Positions 42,723 through 51,211 of a stretch of 64,000 bases of DNA are shown here, piece by piece. Numbering within the stretch: position 1 is the stretch's first letter; every line of letters starts with the position of its first letter. The translations under genes were made by a program, and so were the position numbers. Location: assembly GCF_009728935.1 (NCBI RefSeq), contig NZ_CP034235.1, forward strand, positions 4,874,001-4,938,000. Reading direction: 5' to 3'. Below the pieces are notes generated by a model. The model saw nothing but the letters and a program-made list of their open reading frames with translations. It was not told the DNA's origin and ran no database searches. Source of the stretch: Paenibacillus psychroresistens. Its GTDB lineage: Bacteria; Bacillota; Bacilli; Paenibacillales; NBRC-103111.

Positions 42723-44321
42723 TCATTTATTTACAAAATCTTCTTTACTGCGCGGGGATTTATTGGCATCCCGGTTAGTACCTTTATAATCTCTATTGCC
42801 TGGTCTGCTATCGCGACCTTCCCAGCCGCCGCCTTCTTTACGTGGCGGGCGTGAGCTTGAACCTCCAGTGCTTGAACCACCTGATCCTGAGCTGCGATCA
42901 TAACGTCTTCCACCTGAAGATCCACCTGATGAGCTGCCTGAGGAATAAGGAGCACTTGGGCGTCTACCTGATGAACGAATATCGCCATGACGCTTTTTAG
43001 CGCGTAACGGATCTTCCGGAGTTAACTCCACTGAAACTTCCTTGCTGTCACCTGTTAATAATTGTAAAGCACATGACAATAAATTTACAGAGTCATATTG
43101 CTCTAACAATTGGATAGCAAGCCCTCTGAATTCATGGCCTTTTTCATTCTGTACAGCGTCAAGAATTCTTTCAGCTGTTGCTTTTTGTTTGCCTTCAATG
43201 GCTTCAGCCATGCTTGGCAAAGGTTTTTTATCAATTTTATGCTTAGTAACTTTCTCGATAAAATGCAAATGATCAATTTCACGAGGTGTTACAAATGTTA
43301 AGGCTTTACCTTCTTTACCAGCGCGTCCTGTACGACCAATTCTGTGTACATAGCTTTCTGGATCTTGCGGCATATCAAAGTTAATAACATGTGAAACGCC
43401 TGAAACATCCAAGCCTCTTGCTGCTACATCAGTTGCAACTAGAACATCGATGCTGCCATCACGGAATTTACGCATTACAGCATCACGTTGGTTTTGTGAT
43501 AAATCGCCATGTAGACCATCAGCGGAATAACCACGTTTTTGTAATGCTTCTGATAATTCATCTACCCGACGTTTTGTACGTCCAAAAATAATCGCTAAAT
43601 CCGGAGCTTCCATATCAATTAAACGACTAAGCGCTTCGAATTTTTGTTTTTCATGAACTTCAATATATGCCTGATGTATCAATGGTGCAGTGATATTCTT
43701 CGACATAACTGAAACATGCTCAGGGTTGCGTAAAAATTGTTGGGCAAGCTTTTGGATGTTCATTGGCATTGTTGCCGAGAACAACATGGTGTGGCGTGTT
43801 GCAGGTACAAGCTTCAAAATGGATTGAATGTCTTCCATAAAGCCCATATCAAGCATTTCATCCGCTTCATCTAGAATAACGGTTTGTACATCTTCCAGCT
43901 TAATCGTCTTGCGGTTAATATGATCCAACAAACGTCCTGGTGTTCCAATGATAATTTGCGGCTTTTTCTTCAAAGAGCGAATTTGCTTCACAATATCTTG
44001 GCCGCCATAAATCGGCAATGAACGAATCCCCTTGAAACGTCCCAATTTCTCGATATCTTCTGCAACTTGAATCGCCAATTCACGTGTAGGACACATGATA
44101 AGTGCAACGATTTTCTCTTCTTTAACTTGAATTTTGTGGATTAGAGGAATACCGAATGCCGCCGTCTTACCCGTTCCGGTTTGGGCTTGACCGATTAAAT
44201 CTCTACCTTCCATAGCCAAAGGAATTGTAGCCTCCTGAATGGGTGTTGATTCCTCGTACCCCAATTCAGTAATTGCTTGTAGTACCTTAGGTTCAAGGCC
44301 AAACTCGTTAAATGTTTTCAA
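42723..44321 (-). CDS. cshA: DEAD-box ATP-dependent RNA helicase, CshA type
   Basis: 532 residues. All core motifs are present: Q motif with IQEATIP, AQTGTGKTAAF (motif I, ~45), PTRELAIQV (Ia), DEADEMLDMGF (II, ~155), SATMP (III), and HRIGRTGRAGKEG (VI). The C-terminal tail from ~445 is rich in Gly/Ser/Arg (YSSGSSSGGSSGGRRYDR), an RNA-binding RGG-like tail. CshA associates with the RNA degradosome and acts in cold adaptation. The start is TTG with AAAAGGAG upstream. The long leader contains a terminator-like hairpin. Confidence 0.93.
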   Translation of the reverse strand: MKTFNEFGLEPKVLQAITELGYEESTPIQEATIPLAMEGRDLIGQAQTGTGKTAAFGIPLIHKIQVKEEKIVALIMCPTRELAIQVAEDIEKLGRFKGIRSLPIYGGQDIVKQIRSLKKKPQIIIGTPGRLLDHINRKTIKLEDVQTVILDEADEMLDMGFMEDIQSILKLVPATRHTMLFSATMPMNIQKLAQQFLRNPEHVSVMSKNITAPLIHQAYIEVHEKQKFEALSRLIDMEAPDLAIIFGRTKRRVDELSEALQKRGYSADGLHGDLSQNQRDAVMRKFRDGSIDVLVATDVAARGLDVSGVSHVINFDMPQDPESYVHRIGRTGRAGKEGKALTFVTPREIDHLHFIEKVTKHKIDKKPLPSMAEAIEGKQKATAERILDAVQNEKGHEFRGLAIQLLEQYDSVNLLSCALQLLTGDSKEVSVELTPEDPLRAKKRHGDIRSSGRRPSAPYSSGSSSGGSSGGRRYDRSSGSGGSSTGGSSSRPPRKEGGGWEGRDSRPGNRDYKGTNRDANKSPRSKEDFVNK

Positions 44322-44445
44322 ATGACTTCAATCTCCTTTTATACAGGGTAAAGGTTGCTCACCCCTATATTTCTTTATACCCTTAAGTGCGACTTTTCTA
44401 TACGCATATAGTATCCACATATGAACATAAAATCGATACACAAAC

Positions 44446-44478
44446 AAAAAAGTATTTCCCTATCCAGATGGAAAATAC
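44446..44478 (-). terminator. Attenuator-like hairpin in the cshA leader
   Basis: On the minus strand GTATTTTCC (44478-44470) pairs with GGGAAATAC (44460-44452), followed by six T. It lies downstream of an extended -10 (TGATATAGT near 44505-44513) and about 125 bases before the start codon. Confidence 0.6.
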
Positions 44479-44645
44479 ATGCCGTACTTAAGAACATCAT
44501 TACTACTATATCACACTTAACCTAATAATAGCCATGTTGGCTCAATTTTCTTTTCATTTATTTTTCATCTTGAAACCCGATTGCAGAAAAAACGTATAAA
44601 GGGTATGTTTAAAGTATGTGATTTCATTGGAGGAGCGTTGGAACT

Positions 44646-45182
44646 ATGTCCATTTTCAAGCGTATTGGTGCCATCATTAAAAGCGAAAAAAAAGTACCTC
44701 AGCAAGCTGTCGTTAATTTATTAGAGGATTCAAATGTAGGCGATATTGTGACCGTTGATTTAGAAGAATACGTCGTTTCAGGGAAAGTGTTCTATTTTGA
44801 CCGCGGTTATGCCCCTCACCGCATAGCTTATTACCTACAAAATGGCAAAAACATATCCTGTCTTATCATTGAAAAAGGACGCACCAATGAGTGCTTCATC
44901 TGTGAATTTGTCGAAGGTGCACTAGATGATCCCAACGACGTCCCTTCAACTCTGGACATCGACGGCGAAATGTCTTACACATTAGAAAGCCATCGTTCCG
45001 ATGTGACAAGAACCGAAGGGCGTACAGATTTTCGTAGTGGCGATGATGTTCTAATTTGGCGATATTTCTCAACCGATGAGAATTATTTCTTCTTGCAGTG
45101 GCAAGATGGTAAATTTGTAGCGCTTCAAGGTACAAGAACTCCAACATCCGAGGTTAAATTTATGAGAACAAATCGTCCTTAA
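44646..45182 (+). CDS. DUF4178 domain protein
   Basis: 178 residues. The family pattern is seen in VGDIVTVDLEEYVVSGKVFYFD near 31 and in the closing WRYFSTDENYFFLQWQDGKFVALQGTR, where the DUF4178 repeat describes beta strands around Trp and Gly. No signal peptide. In Bacillales this family usually sits with DUF4247, DUF350 and polyamine-synthesis-like genes; here a DUF4247 lipoprotein follows by 28 bases. Function unknown. GGAGGAGCGTTGG precedes the ATG. Confidence 0.82.
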   Translation: MSIFKRIGAIIKSEKKVPQQAVVNLLEDSNVGDIVTVDLEEYVVSGKVFYFDRGYAPHRIAYYLQNGKNISCLIIEKGRTNECFICEFVEGALDDPNDVPSTLDIDGEMSYTLESHRSDVTRTEGRTDFRSGDDVLIWRYFSTDENYFFLQWQDGKFVALQGTRTPTSEVKFMRTNRP

Positions 45183-45210
45183 TCCCATTATTTCCTTGAG
45201 GTGAACAAAG

Positions 45211-45870
45211 ATGAAACGTTGGTATGGATGGATTGCCCTTGGATTGATCTTTACTTTATTGCTTGGTTGTTCAAATGCAAGCAATTATATTAAAGAAACC
45301 TATCCGCTTGTTGATGTGCAAGGCAAGGGAAAAGAAAATGCCAAAGTATATTCTGCGGAAAATCAAGACGTCCCTTTAGTTGCTACTGAGCTTGCACAAG
45401 AAGAAGCACCTAAAGAGCAAAGTAAGGAAAGCAAGGATAAAATGTTTTTGGTTTATAAAACAAAAATCATCAACATTCAAAAAGACCCAGCAAATGAGAA
45501 AAACTCACTTATTGAGATTGACTCGATCGAATATGCCAAAGATAACTATGCATCTGATTTTCTAAAAACTTACTTAACAGCTTCTGTTATACAAGCCGTA
45601 TTAGGCGAGTTAAGTGACAATAGCGGCTCTGATTATGGTGGGTATAGCTCCCAGCCTTCATCTACTCAGAGTACGAAAACCACAACCACTAAAGCTGATT
45701 CAAATGTACCTACAACTTCAGATCGTGCTGGGAGCTTTAATAGCAAATCAAAATCTAATACAAGCTCAGCAACATCGGAACTCACAAGAAAAAACGATGG
45801 CTCAAAGCCTTCATTTAAAAAGCCTAGTACAAGTGAAAAATCAGGCACCTTCACCAAAAAGAAAAAATAG
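45211..45870 (+). CDS. DUF4247 lipoprotein
   Basis: 219 residues with a lipoprotein signal: LGLIFTLLLGCSNAS, so Cys20 should be lipidated. The DUF4247 core (~25-135) is followed by a Ser/Thr/Lys-rich low-complexity tail with short repeats such as DRAGSFNSK and EKSGTFTKKKK. The tail is likely extended and may contact wall polymers. GAGGTGAACAAAG precedes the ATG. Probably co-transcribed with the DUF4178 gene; role unknown. Confidence 0.8.
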   Translation: MKRWYGWIALGLIFTLLLGCSNASNYIKETYPLVDVQGKGKENAKVYSAENQDVPLVATELAQEEAPKEQSKESKDKMFLVYKTKIINIQKDPANEKNSLIEIDSIEYAKDNYASDFLKTYLTASVIQAVLGELSDNSGSDYGGYSSQPSSTQSTKTTTTKADSNVPTTSDRAGSFNSKSKSNTSSATSELTRKNDGSKPSFKKPSTSEKSGTFTKKKK

Positions 45871-45947
45871 AATGGTTTGTTGAATTCCATAAACTTACTG
45901 GATGAAAATCAACCAAAATTGACAAACTTATTACAAGGTGAGTGCAG

Positions 45948-46778
45948 ATGAAGCGATTTTTTGAAATAGTAGTTGTCGTGCTCGGTGCAGCTTTTATCGC
46001 AGTAAGCTTTAATTTGTTTCTTATCCCACATCAATTGTTAAGCGGAGGTCTATCCGGCGTTGCTATGATTGTAGGTTATTTCACCAATTGGAATATTGGC
46101 TTGATCTATTTTATCAGCAATCTTCCTGTTTTGGTTTGGGGAATTATTGCAATTGGACGGAAATTCATTATATTGAGTGTGATTTCAGTTATTTTTACCG
46201 TTTGGTTTATGCAGATCATTCCTGTCGATTCGATTAGCTTTAAGTTTGATCAAACTATTTCCGCAGTATTTGGTGGTGTTTTATTAGGGATTGGCTCTGG
46301 AATCACACTGCGAATTGGTGGTTCTTCAGGTGGATTTGATATTATTGGATCCATTCTCACACGCAAGCACGATTTTCCATTAGGTTCCTTTCTACTAGCT
46401 CTCAATAGTATTGTCGTATTCGCTCTGGGTTATTTCAAAGAAGATTGGAACCTAGCACTTTATTCCATGCTATCGATGTTTATTGTTAGTAGAGTCATGG
46501 ACACCATTCATATTCGCCATTTGAAAGTAACGGCTTTTATCATAACTGAGCAAAAAGAATTAATCACCAAAAGATTGCTAAATTTACCTCGAGGAGTCAC
46601 ACTGATCAAAACAGCAGGCGCATACTCGAATCAAGAAAAAGATATGCTAATGACAGTCATTACAAGGTATGAACTTGCTGAGTTTAAAGCCATTATTAAA
46701 GAGTGCGATCCCAAAGCTTTTGTTAATATAGTCGAGACGACCACGGTAATTGGAGAGTTTCGCAAGCTTAAATCGTGA
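45948..46778 (+). CDS. YitT-family membrane protein (DUF161/DUF2179)
   Basis: About 276 residues. Five or six helices in the first 190 residues carry GGLSGVAMIVGY and the glycine-rich ITLRIGGSSGGFDIIGSIL, typical of YitT. The C-terminal DUF2179 domain starts near VTAFIITEQKELITKRLLN and includes TLIKTAGAYSNQEKDMLMTVITR, a small ligand-binding-like domain. Transported substrate unknown. The ATG at 45948 follows AAGGTGA; the GTG two codons earlier is also open. Confidence 0.88.
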   Translation: MKRFFEIVVVVLGAAFIAVSFNLFLIPHQLLSGGLSGVAMIVGYFTNWNIGLIYFISNLPVLVWGIIAIGRKFIILSVISVIFTVWFMQIIPVDSISFKFDQTISAVFGGVLLGIGSGITLRIGGSSGGFDIIGSILTRKHDFPLGSFLLALNSIVVFALGYFKEDWNLALYSMLSMFIVSRVMDTIHIRHLKVTAFIITEQKELITKRLLNLPRGVTLIKTAGAYSNQEKDMLMTVITRYELAEFKAIIKECDPKAFVNIVETTTVIGEFRKLKS

Positions 46779-46917
46779 AAATAGCGGATACCTATTAACC
46801 TCAGATTATGTTATACTTGAGAAGCATACAATTTCATATGAATTCTGGTTATGTTGTAAGCTTTCCGTTTTACTTTTCTCTAATCGCTATATCAATTCGA
46901 TTGGAAGGGTGAGGTCT

Positions 46918-47106
46918 GTGGAAACTGTAAGTTTATCCAGGATTGTAATGATGTTAACCCCAGAGCTTTATCCTTTTTTGAAGCGAAATGAGCTGGATTT
47001 TCAAATTGTTCTCGCTAATGGAATCGATGCGCTTGTGGCAGAAGATGCAGTGGAAATTATTCAACACAGTATTTATGAGCATCAAAAAGACGCCCGATTA
47101 CACTAA
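46918..47106 (+). CDS. Small hypothetical protein (62 aa)
   Basis: The frame is open from 46750, but the first part looks non-coding (aromatic, Cys-rich, no start signal). GGAAGGGTGAGG before the GTG at 46918 supports a short protein: METVSLSRIVMMLTPELYPF, then DFQIVLANGIDALVAEDAVEIIQH. It is soluble and helical, with no motif recognised. The stop lies inside the left arm of a terminator. Confidence 0.5.
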   Translation: METVSLSRIVMMLTPELYPFLKRNELDFQIVLANGIDALVAEDAVEIIQHSIYEHQKDARLH

Positions 47107-47120
47107 TGGGCGTTTTTTTT
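47089..47120 (+). terminator. Terminator after the 62-aa gene
   Basis: ACGCCC and GGGCGT arms around a 12-base AT-rich loop, then eight T. Confidence 0.75.
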
Positions 47121-47237
47121 CGCTCTCCCCTTTCTTATTCGCTATTTTTCAACAAAATGCTTCAAATTACCTGTGTCCGGATCGGTGAAATTATTTTATA
47201 ATAAAAGGATAATTGAAAATTAGGAGACAAATTACAG

Positions 47238-48413
47238 ATGGATATTTTACTTGCTGCATTAATGATGGTTTGGGGAAATTTATCCGGTAGTCATACAGAT
47301 CTTACGATAGACCAATTGGTTCAGGCTTCCATTAACTCAAATAAGCCACCTGAACAAGTTGTTGTCAACTTTCCAAATGATGTACCTCTTATCCCAATTA
47401 ATAAAAAGGATCCTCAACCAGAAGCCGTTAAAGTAAAAGGAATCTATTCAACCGCTTATAGCGTGGGAGTCGAAAGATTCCAAACCATGTTGAAGCTGCT
47501 GGATGATACGGAATTAAATTCCATTGTCCTTGATATTAAAGATGATAATGGCTACATTACTTATGATACGGGAAATCCGAAATTAGCAGCTTTTGGAACT
47601 ACACAGAAGATAATTAGGGATATGCCTAAGTTAATGGCGACATTTAAAGAACATAATATTTATCCGATTGCCCGAATTGTTGTGTTTAAAGATACGATTC
47701 TGGCAGAGAAGAAACCGGAATATTCCTTTGTTAATGCGGATGGAACTGTTTGGAAGAATAAAGCAACAAGTGGTGCCAGCTTTGTTAATCCCTATATGCA
47801 AGAGGTTTGGGATTATAATATCGAAGTTGCCAAAGAAGCCATCAAAGCCGGGTTCAAAGAAATTCAATTTGACTATGTACGTTTTCCTGAAGGCTTTGAG
47901 AAACGCGCTGACATATTGAAATATACCAAAGATAAGCGTACTCGAACCGATGTTGTCTCTTCTTTTGTTAAATATGCTAAAGACCAGATAACCCCATTAG
48001 GGGCACGCGTATCTGTTGATATCTTCGGATATGCCGCCTCAGTCCCAGCAGCTGAAGGAATAGGTCAGGATTTCAATAAAATTTCGATGAATGTTGATGT
48101 AATTTCACCAATGATATATCCAAGTCATTACAGCACAGGCTGGTTTGATTCAAAAGTGCCGGATGCTGCCCCTTATAAAACCATTTTGGGAGCGATGAAG
48201 GATACTCATAAAAAGCTGGAATCGATTGATGCCTTAAAACCAATCATACGTCCATGGATTCAAGATTTTACTGCTACCTGGGTGCCTGGACATATTCAAT
48301 ATGGTAAACATGAGTTGGATGAACAAATACGTGCCCTTAAGGAAAGTGGAGTTGATGAATTCTTACTCTGGAATTCCAAGAACCGATTTACGGAAGGTGT
48401 AAAATATAATTAA
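47238..48413 (+). CDS. Putative glycoside hydrolase, DUF4015 (GHL-type TIM barrel)
   Basis: 391 residues. The region from ~75 matches DUF4015: VKGIYSTAYSVGVERFQTML, then TELNSIVLDIKDDNGYITYD, VNPYMQEVWDYNIEVAKEAIKAGFKEIQFDYVRFPEG and VDVISPMIYPSHYS. Conserved acidic residues in LDIKDD and QFDYVRFPEG are candidate catalytic sites, as in amylase-like barrels. The N-terminus has a short hydrophobic start (MDILLAALMMVWG) that could be a signal or anchor. Substrate unknown, probably a cell-wall or extracellular polysaccharide. Confidence 0.82.
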   Translation: MDILLAALMMVWGNLSGSHTDLTIDQLVQASINSNKPPEQVVVNFPNDVPLIPINKKDPQPEAVKVKGIYSTAYSVGVERFQTMLKLLDDTELNSIVLDIKDDNGYITYDTGNPKLAAFGTTQKIIRDMPKLMATFKEHNIYPIARIVVFKDTILAEKKPEYSFVNADGTVWKNKATSGASFVNPYMQEVWDYNIEVAKEAIKAGFKEIQFDYVRFPEGFEKRADILKYTKDKRTRTDVVSSFVKYAKDQITPLGARVSVDIFGYAASVPAAEGIGQDFNKISMNVDVISPMIYPSHYSTGWFDSKVPDAAPYKTILGAMKDTHKKLESIDALKPIIRPWIQDFTATWVPGHIQYGKHELDEQIRALKESGVDEFLLWNSKNRFTEGVKYN

Positions 48414-48422
48414 ACATTATTA

Positions 48423-48455
48423 GACCGTAGTTACTTATCCTTCAAGTAACTACGG
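48423..48455 (+). terminator. Terminator after the DUF4015 gene
   Basis: GACCGTAGTTACTT and AAGTAACTACGGTC form a perfect 14-bp stem with a 7-base loop, followed by TTATTAC. Confidence 0.7.
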
Positions 48456-48573
48456 TCTTATTACTTTATTCTATTTCGCTTCCATTTTTTCGTCTGTCAT
48501 TGGCTTTTCTGTCATGGTTTTGTTTCAATGAAGTCTTAATTAAACATTACAAAAGTGTTACTTAAACATAAAT

Positions 48574-48611
48574 AAGCAGTATCTGATTTACTACATCCTC
48601 AGATACTGCTT
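48574..48611 (-). terminator. Terminator of pfkA
   Basis: AAGCAGTATCTGA (48574-48586) and TCAGATACTGCTT (48599-48611) form a perfect 13-bp stem; the minus-strand continuation is ATTTATG. Confidence 0.65.
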
Positions 48612-48643
48612 ACTTTTCGTTCTATAATAGAATTAGCGCTAAA

Positions 48644-49612
48644 TTATTGAGACAAACGCAAGGCAAGATTATACATTTCTATGTTGAATTCCTTCTTGGT
48701 ATTCACAACTTTCTCAATATCTGTAGCTACTAATACATTTTTAATAATTCCACATGCTTTACCTGAATCGCCATCTATTAACTGACGCACTGCAAAATCA
48801 CCTAATTGACTGGCCAGAATACGATCATTATGCGTAGGCGCACCGCCACGTTGAATGTGGCCAAGCACCGTAACTCGCGGCTCGATTCCGTTGTGTACAG
48901 TGATGGCTTTAGCGATATCGTCGCCTTTACCTACACCTTCTGCAACGAGAATAATACTATGTCGCTTGCCATGATCAAAATTCTCCTTCATACGTTTAGC
49001 AACGGATTGTAAATCATACTCGATTTCTGGAACAAGAATTGTTTCCGCTCCACTAGCTAATCCAGCATATAAAGCAATATCACCACAATGTCTTCCCATA
49101 ACCTCAACCAAAGAAGAACGTTCATGAGAGGACATCGTATCTCTTAGTTTATTAACCGCATCAACAACAATACTAACCGCTGTGTGAAAACCAATTGTAA
49201 AATCAGTAAAAGGAATATCATTATCAATCGTTCCAGGCAAGCCCATAGTTTTAATTCCAAGCTTGCTAAGCTTGTTAGCACCTTGGTAAGAACCATCGCC
49301 GCCAATAACTACCAATCCATCAATCCCACGATTTTTCAAATTCTGTGCTGCCTTTTCTTGACCTTCAGGTAACATGAACTCTTTACAACGAGCTGTTTGA
49401 AGAATAGTACCTCCACGTTGGATAATATCGCCAACACTACGCAAATCCATCTGACGAATATCGTCATTAATTAAACCTGTAAACCCTCTTTGAACGGCAA
49501 ATACCTTCAATCCATGAAATAATGCACTACGAACAACAGCACGTACCGCTGCGTTCATCCCCTGAGAATCTCCACCACTTGTTAATACTGCAATAGATTG
49601 TACAGCTGACAT
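48644..49612 (-). CDS. pfkA: ATP-dependent 6-phosphofructokinase
   Basis: 322 residues. The nucleotide site is TSGGDSQGMNAAVRA at 11-25 and GGDGSYQGA near 104; Gly in GGDGS marks ATP rather than pyrophosphate use. The catalytic Asp is in PGTIDNDIPFTDFT near 128, and GRHCGDIALYAGLASGA near 170 binds the substrate. AAGGGGGAAG precedes the ATG. It is not followed by pyk as in most Bacillales, but sits 29 bases after a terpene cyclase gene on the same strand. Confidence 0.95.
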   Translation of the reverse strand: MSAVQSIAVLTSGGDSQGMNAAVRAVVRSALFHGLKVFAVQRGFTGLINDDIRQMDLRSVGDIIQRGGTILQTARCKEFMLPEGQEKAAQNLKNRGIDGLVVIGGDGSYQGANKLSKLGIKTMGLPGTIDNDIPFTDFTIGFHTAVSIVVDAVNKLRDTMSSHERSSLVEVMGRHCGDIALYAGLASGAETILVPEIEYDLQSVAKRMKENFDHGKRHSIILVAEGVGKGDDIAKAITVHNGIEPRVTVLGHIQRGGAPTHNDRILASQLGDFAVRQLIDGDSGKACGIIKNVLVATDIEKVVNTKKEFNIEMYNLALRLSQ

Positions 49613-49641
49613 TCTACTTCCCCCTTATATAATATAAATCA

Positions 49642-50730
49642 TTAATAACGATTAGATACCAATCGAATCCATTTACTATTGAAAAAAAAGAATAATCGCG
49701 TTAACGGACTCTTTTTCATGAGCTGCTTGGACATTTGCTTTACCTCAGATTGCTTGCGAACCTTAGGGTCTGTTAAATAAACGGCAATAAGGCCTTCTAT
49801 TATCATCCGATGAAAGGATGGTGCTTCTAATAAAGCAACCTGCTCTCTCGCTTTTAATACAATTTGGGCAATCCGATGAACGGCAAAGTCTTTGTTTTCA
49901 TAATAGCTGCAGAAGTTAAGATCTCCTCCTGCTATATCTTCTTCTTGATCAATTAAATAATCTAATAAAATATGAAGTCCACAAACATAGGGAAAATATG
50001 CTTCACGAATAGCTTGGACTTTAGTTGCATCCAGACCACGATCCGTCGCTGCTAGAAAGAACATAAACACACCAAGCGTAGAGCCGGTTGCAGCTGCAAA
50101 TTCATTCCATTTGAGCTGTGGATAGGCATGTTTTTGCTCTTCCCACCAATCCAATAAAGCTTGTTCACGTAGATCAACACGTATATGTTTATAGACTTGC
50201 AAATCACAATATAATGAGACCAATTGTCTGACTTCTTCTGCTACTAGCCCATAAGCAGGCAACAGCTTAATCCAAGCTTGGCACGTCGTTACCAATTTTA
50301 ATAAATAGCCACCATCGTCGGTTTCCTCATGGTATTCATAATAATCGTGAAAAGGTGCATCAGGATCCACTGCATCAAGCATAGATTGGTGCAATTGGCG
50401 AAAATCTCGCGGATCAAGCGACGTACTCCTATCACATAAATTATCCAGATAATCACTGATTGTTTGAAAAGCAACAATTAAAGGGATCAACACATGTCTT
50501 TGCGGCAAATTGGCAGCAGCATAAACAGCTCCACCCTCACAATGAAATTGCTTTGTAGCTATGCTTGCTAACGCTTGGGTTTTAAGCTCATGATCTGGGA
50601 TTCGTTCTGCAGTCTCACGCCAAACATGAAGCTGAGCCTTTACTTCAGGCAGAATATAACGATAAACACGTGTCATTAAGGATATGGGATTATGCGGTAT
50701 TAGCTTAGAATTAGCTTGATTGGAATTCAA
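49642..50730 (-). CDS. ytpB: Tetraprenyl-beta-curcumene synthase, YtpB type (DUF2600)
   Basis: A large-terpene cyclase family (DUF2600) that in Bacillus converts tetraprenyl diphosphate to a C35 sesquarterpene precursor. Metal-binding candidates are SDYLDNLCD near 93 and LDYLIDQEEDIAGGDLN near 260. The length of about 362 is normal. The TTG at 50730 follows GGGGG by seven bases; the GTG at 50760 is an alternative. No polyprenyl synthase or squalene-hopene-type partner is nearby. It precedes pfkA and follows a 104-residue unknown. Confidence 0.88.
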   Translation of the reverse strand: MNSNQANSKLIPHNPISLMTRVYRYILPEVKAQLHVWRETAERIPDHELKTQALASIATKQFHCEGGAVYAAANLPQRHVLIPLIVAFQTISDYLDNLCDRSTSLDPRDFRQLHQSMLDAVDPDAPFHDYYEYHEETDDGGYLLKLVTTCQAWIKLLPAYGLVAEEVRQLVSLYCDLQVYKHIRVDLREQALLDWWEEQKHAYPQLKWNEFAAATGSTLGVFMFFLAATDRGLDATKVQAIREAYFPYVCGLHILLDYLIDQEEDIAGGDLNFCSYYENKDFAVHRIAQIVLKAREQVALLEAPSFHRMIIEGLIAVYLTDPKVRKQSEVKQMSKQLMKKSPLTRLFFFFNSKWIRLVSNRY

Positions 50731-50782
50731 AATGGTGCCCCCATACTTGTGTTGTTGCACTTCAAAATAAGATTATATCACT

Positions 50783-51097
50783 TTATTGATGAACCCGCGA
50801 GTGCAGATCTTGATTTGATCTATACCATAAATGTAAGTCATTTATTATACTGGCACATTCCGCTATTTGAGAATTCAGCTGACAAGCCAGCGGGAAATTC
50901 TCTTCAACATTTAAGAGATTCTGTTTGATGTTTATGATCTTCTCCAATTCAAAGATGCGTTCTGGAATTCGACCACGAATTTGCTCCCATTCATCAACAA
51001 TTTGTTCACGTATTTTAATTGGGTAGCTTTCCCAATCTTCATTTAACTCAGGTACTGGTATCCCTAATCGGTCATTATAAACGAATTCTGCTCTCAT
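50783..51097 (-). CDS. Hypothetical protein (104 aa)
   Basis: A soluble protein starting MRAEFVYNDRLGIPVPELNE, then helices rich in Ile/Glu with coiled-coil character (RIFELEKIINIKQNLLNVEE). AAGGGGG lies nine bases before the ATG, so it is very likely real. No motif recognised. It is the first gene of a leftward unit with ytpB and pfkA. Confidence 0.72.
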   Translation of the reverse strand: MRAEFVYNDRLGIPVPELNEDWESYPIKIREQIVDEWEQIRGRIPERIFELEKIINIKQNLLNVEENFPLACQLNSQIAECASIINDLHLWYRSNQDLHSRVHQ

Positions 51098-51211
51098 GTC
51101 TTAATTCCCCCTTACCCTAATAAATGTACCACTAATGCAAGCTCCAAGCCACCCAAGCCAAACATTTCTATGCTATACTAATCCAAAAGCTGTAAGAAAC
51201 GAGTGAAATAC

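Noticed and set aside
46750..46917. N-terminal extension of the 62-residue gene
   Set aside because: Overlaps the end of the YitT gene and has no ribosome site; composition looks non-coding.
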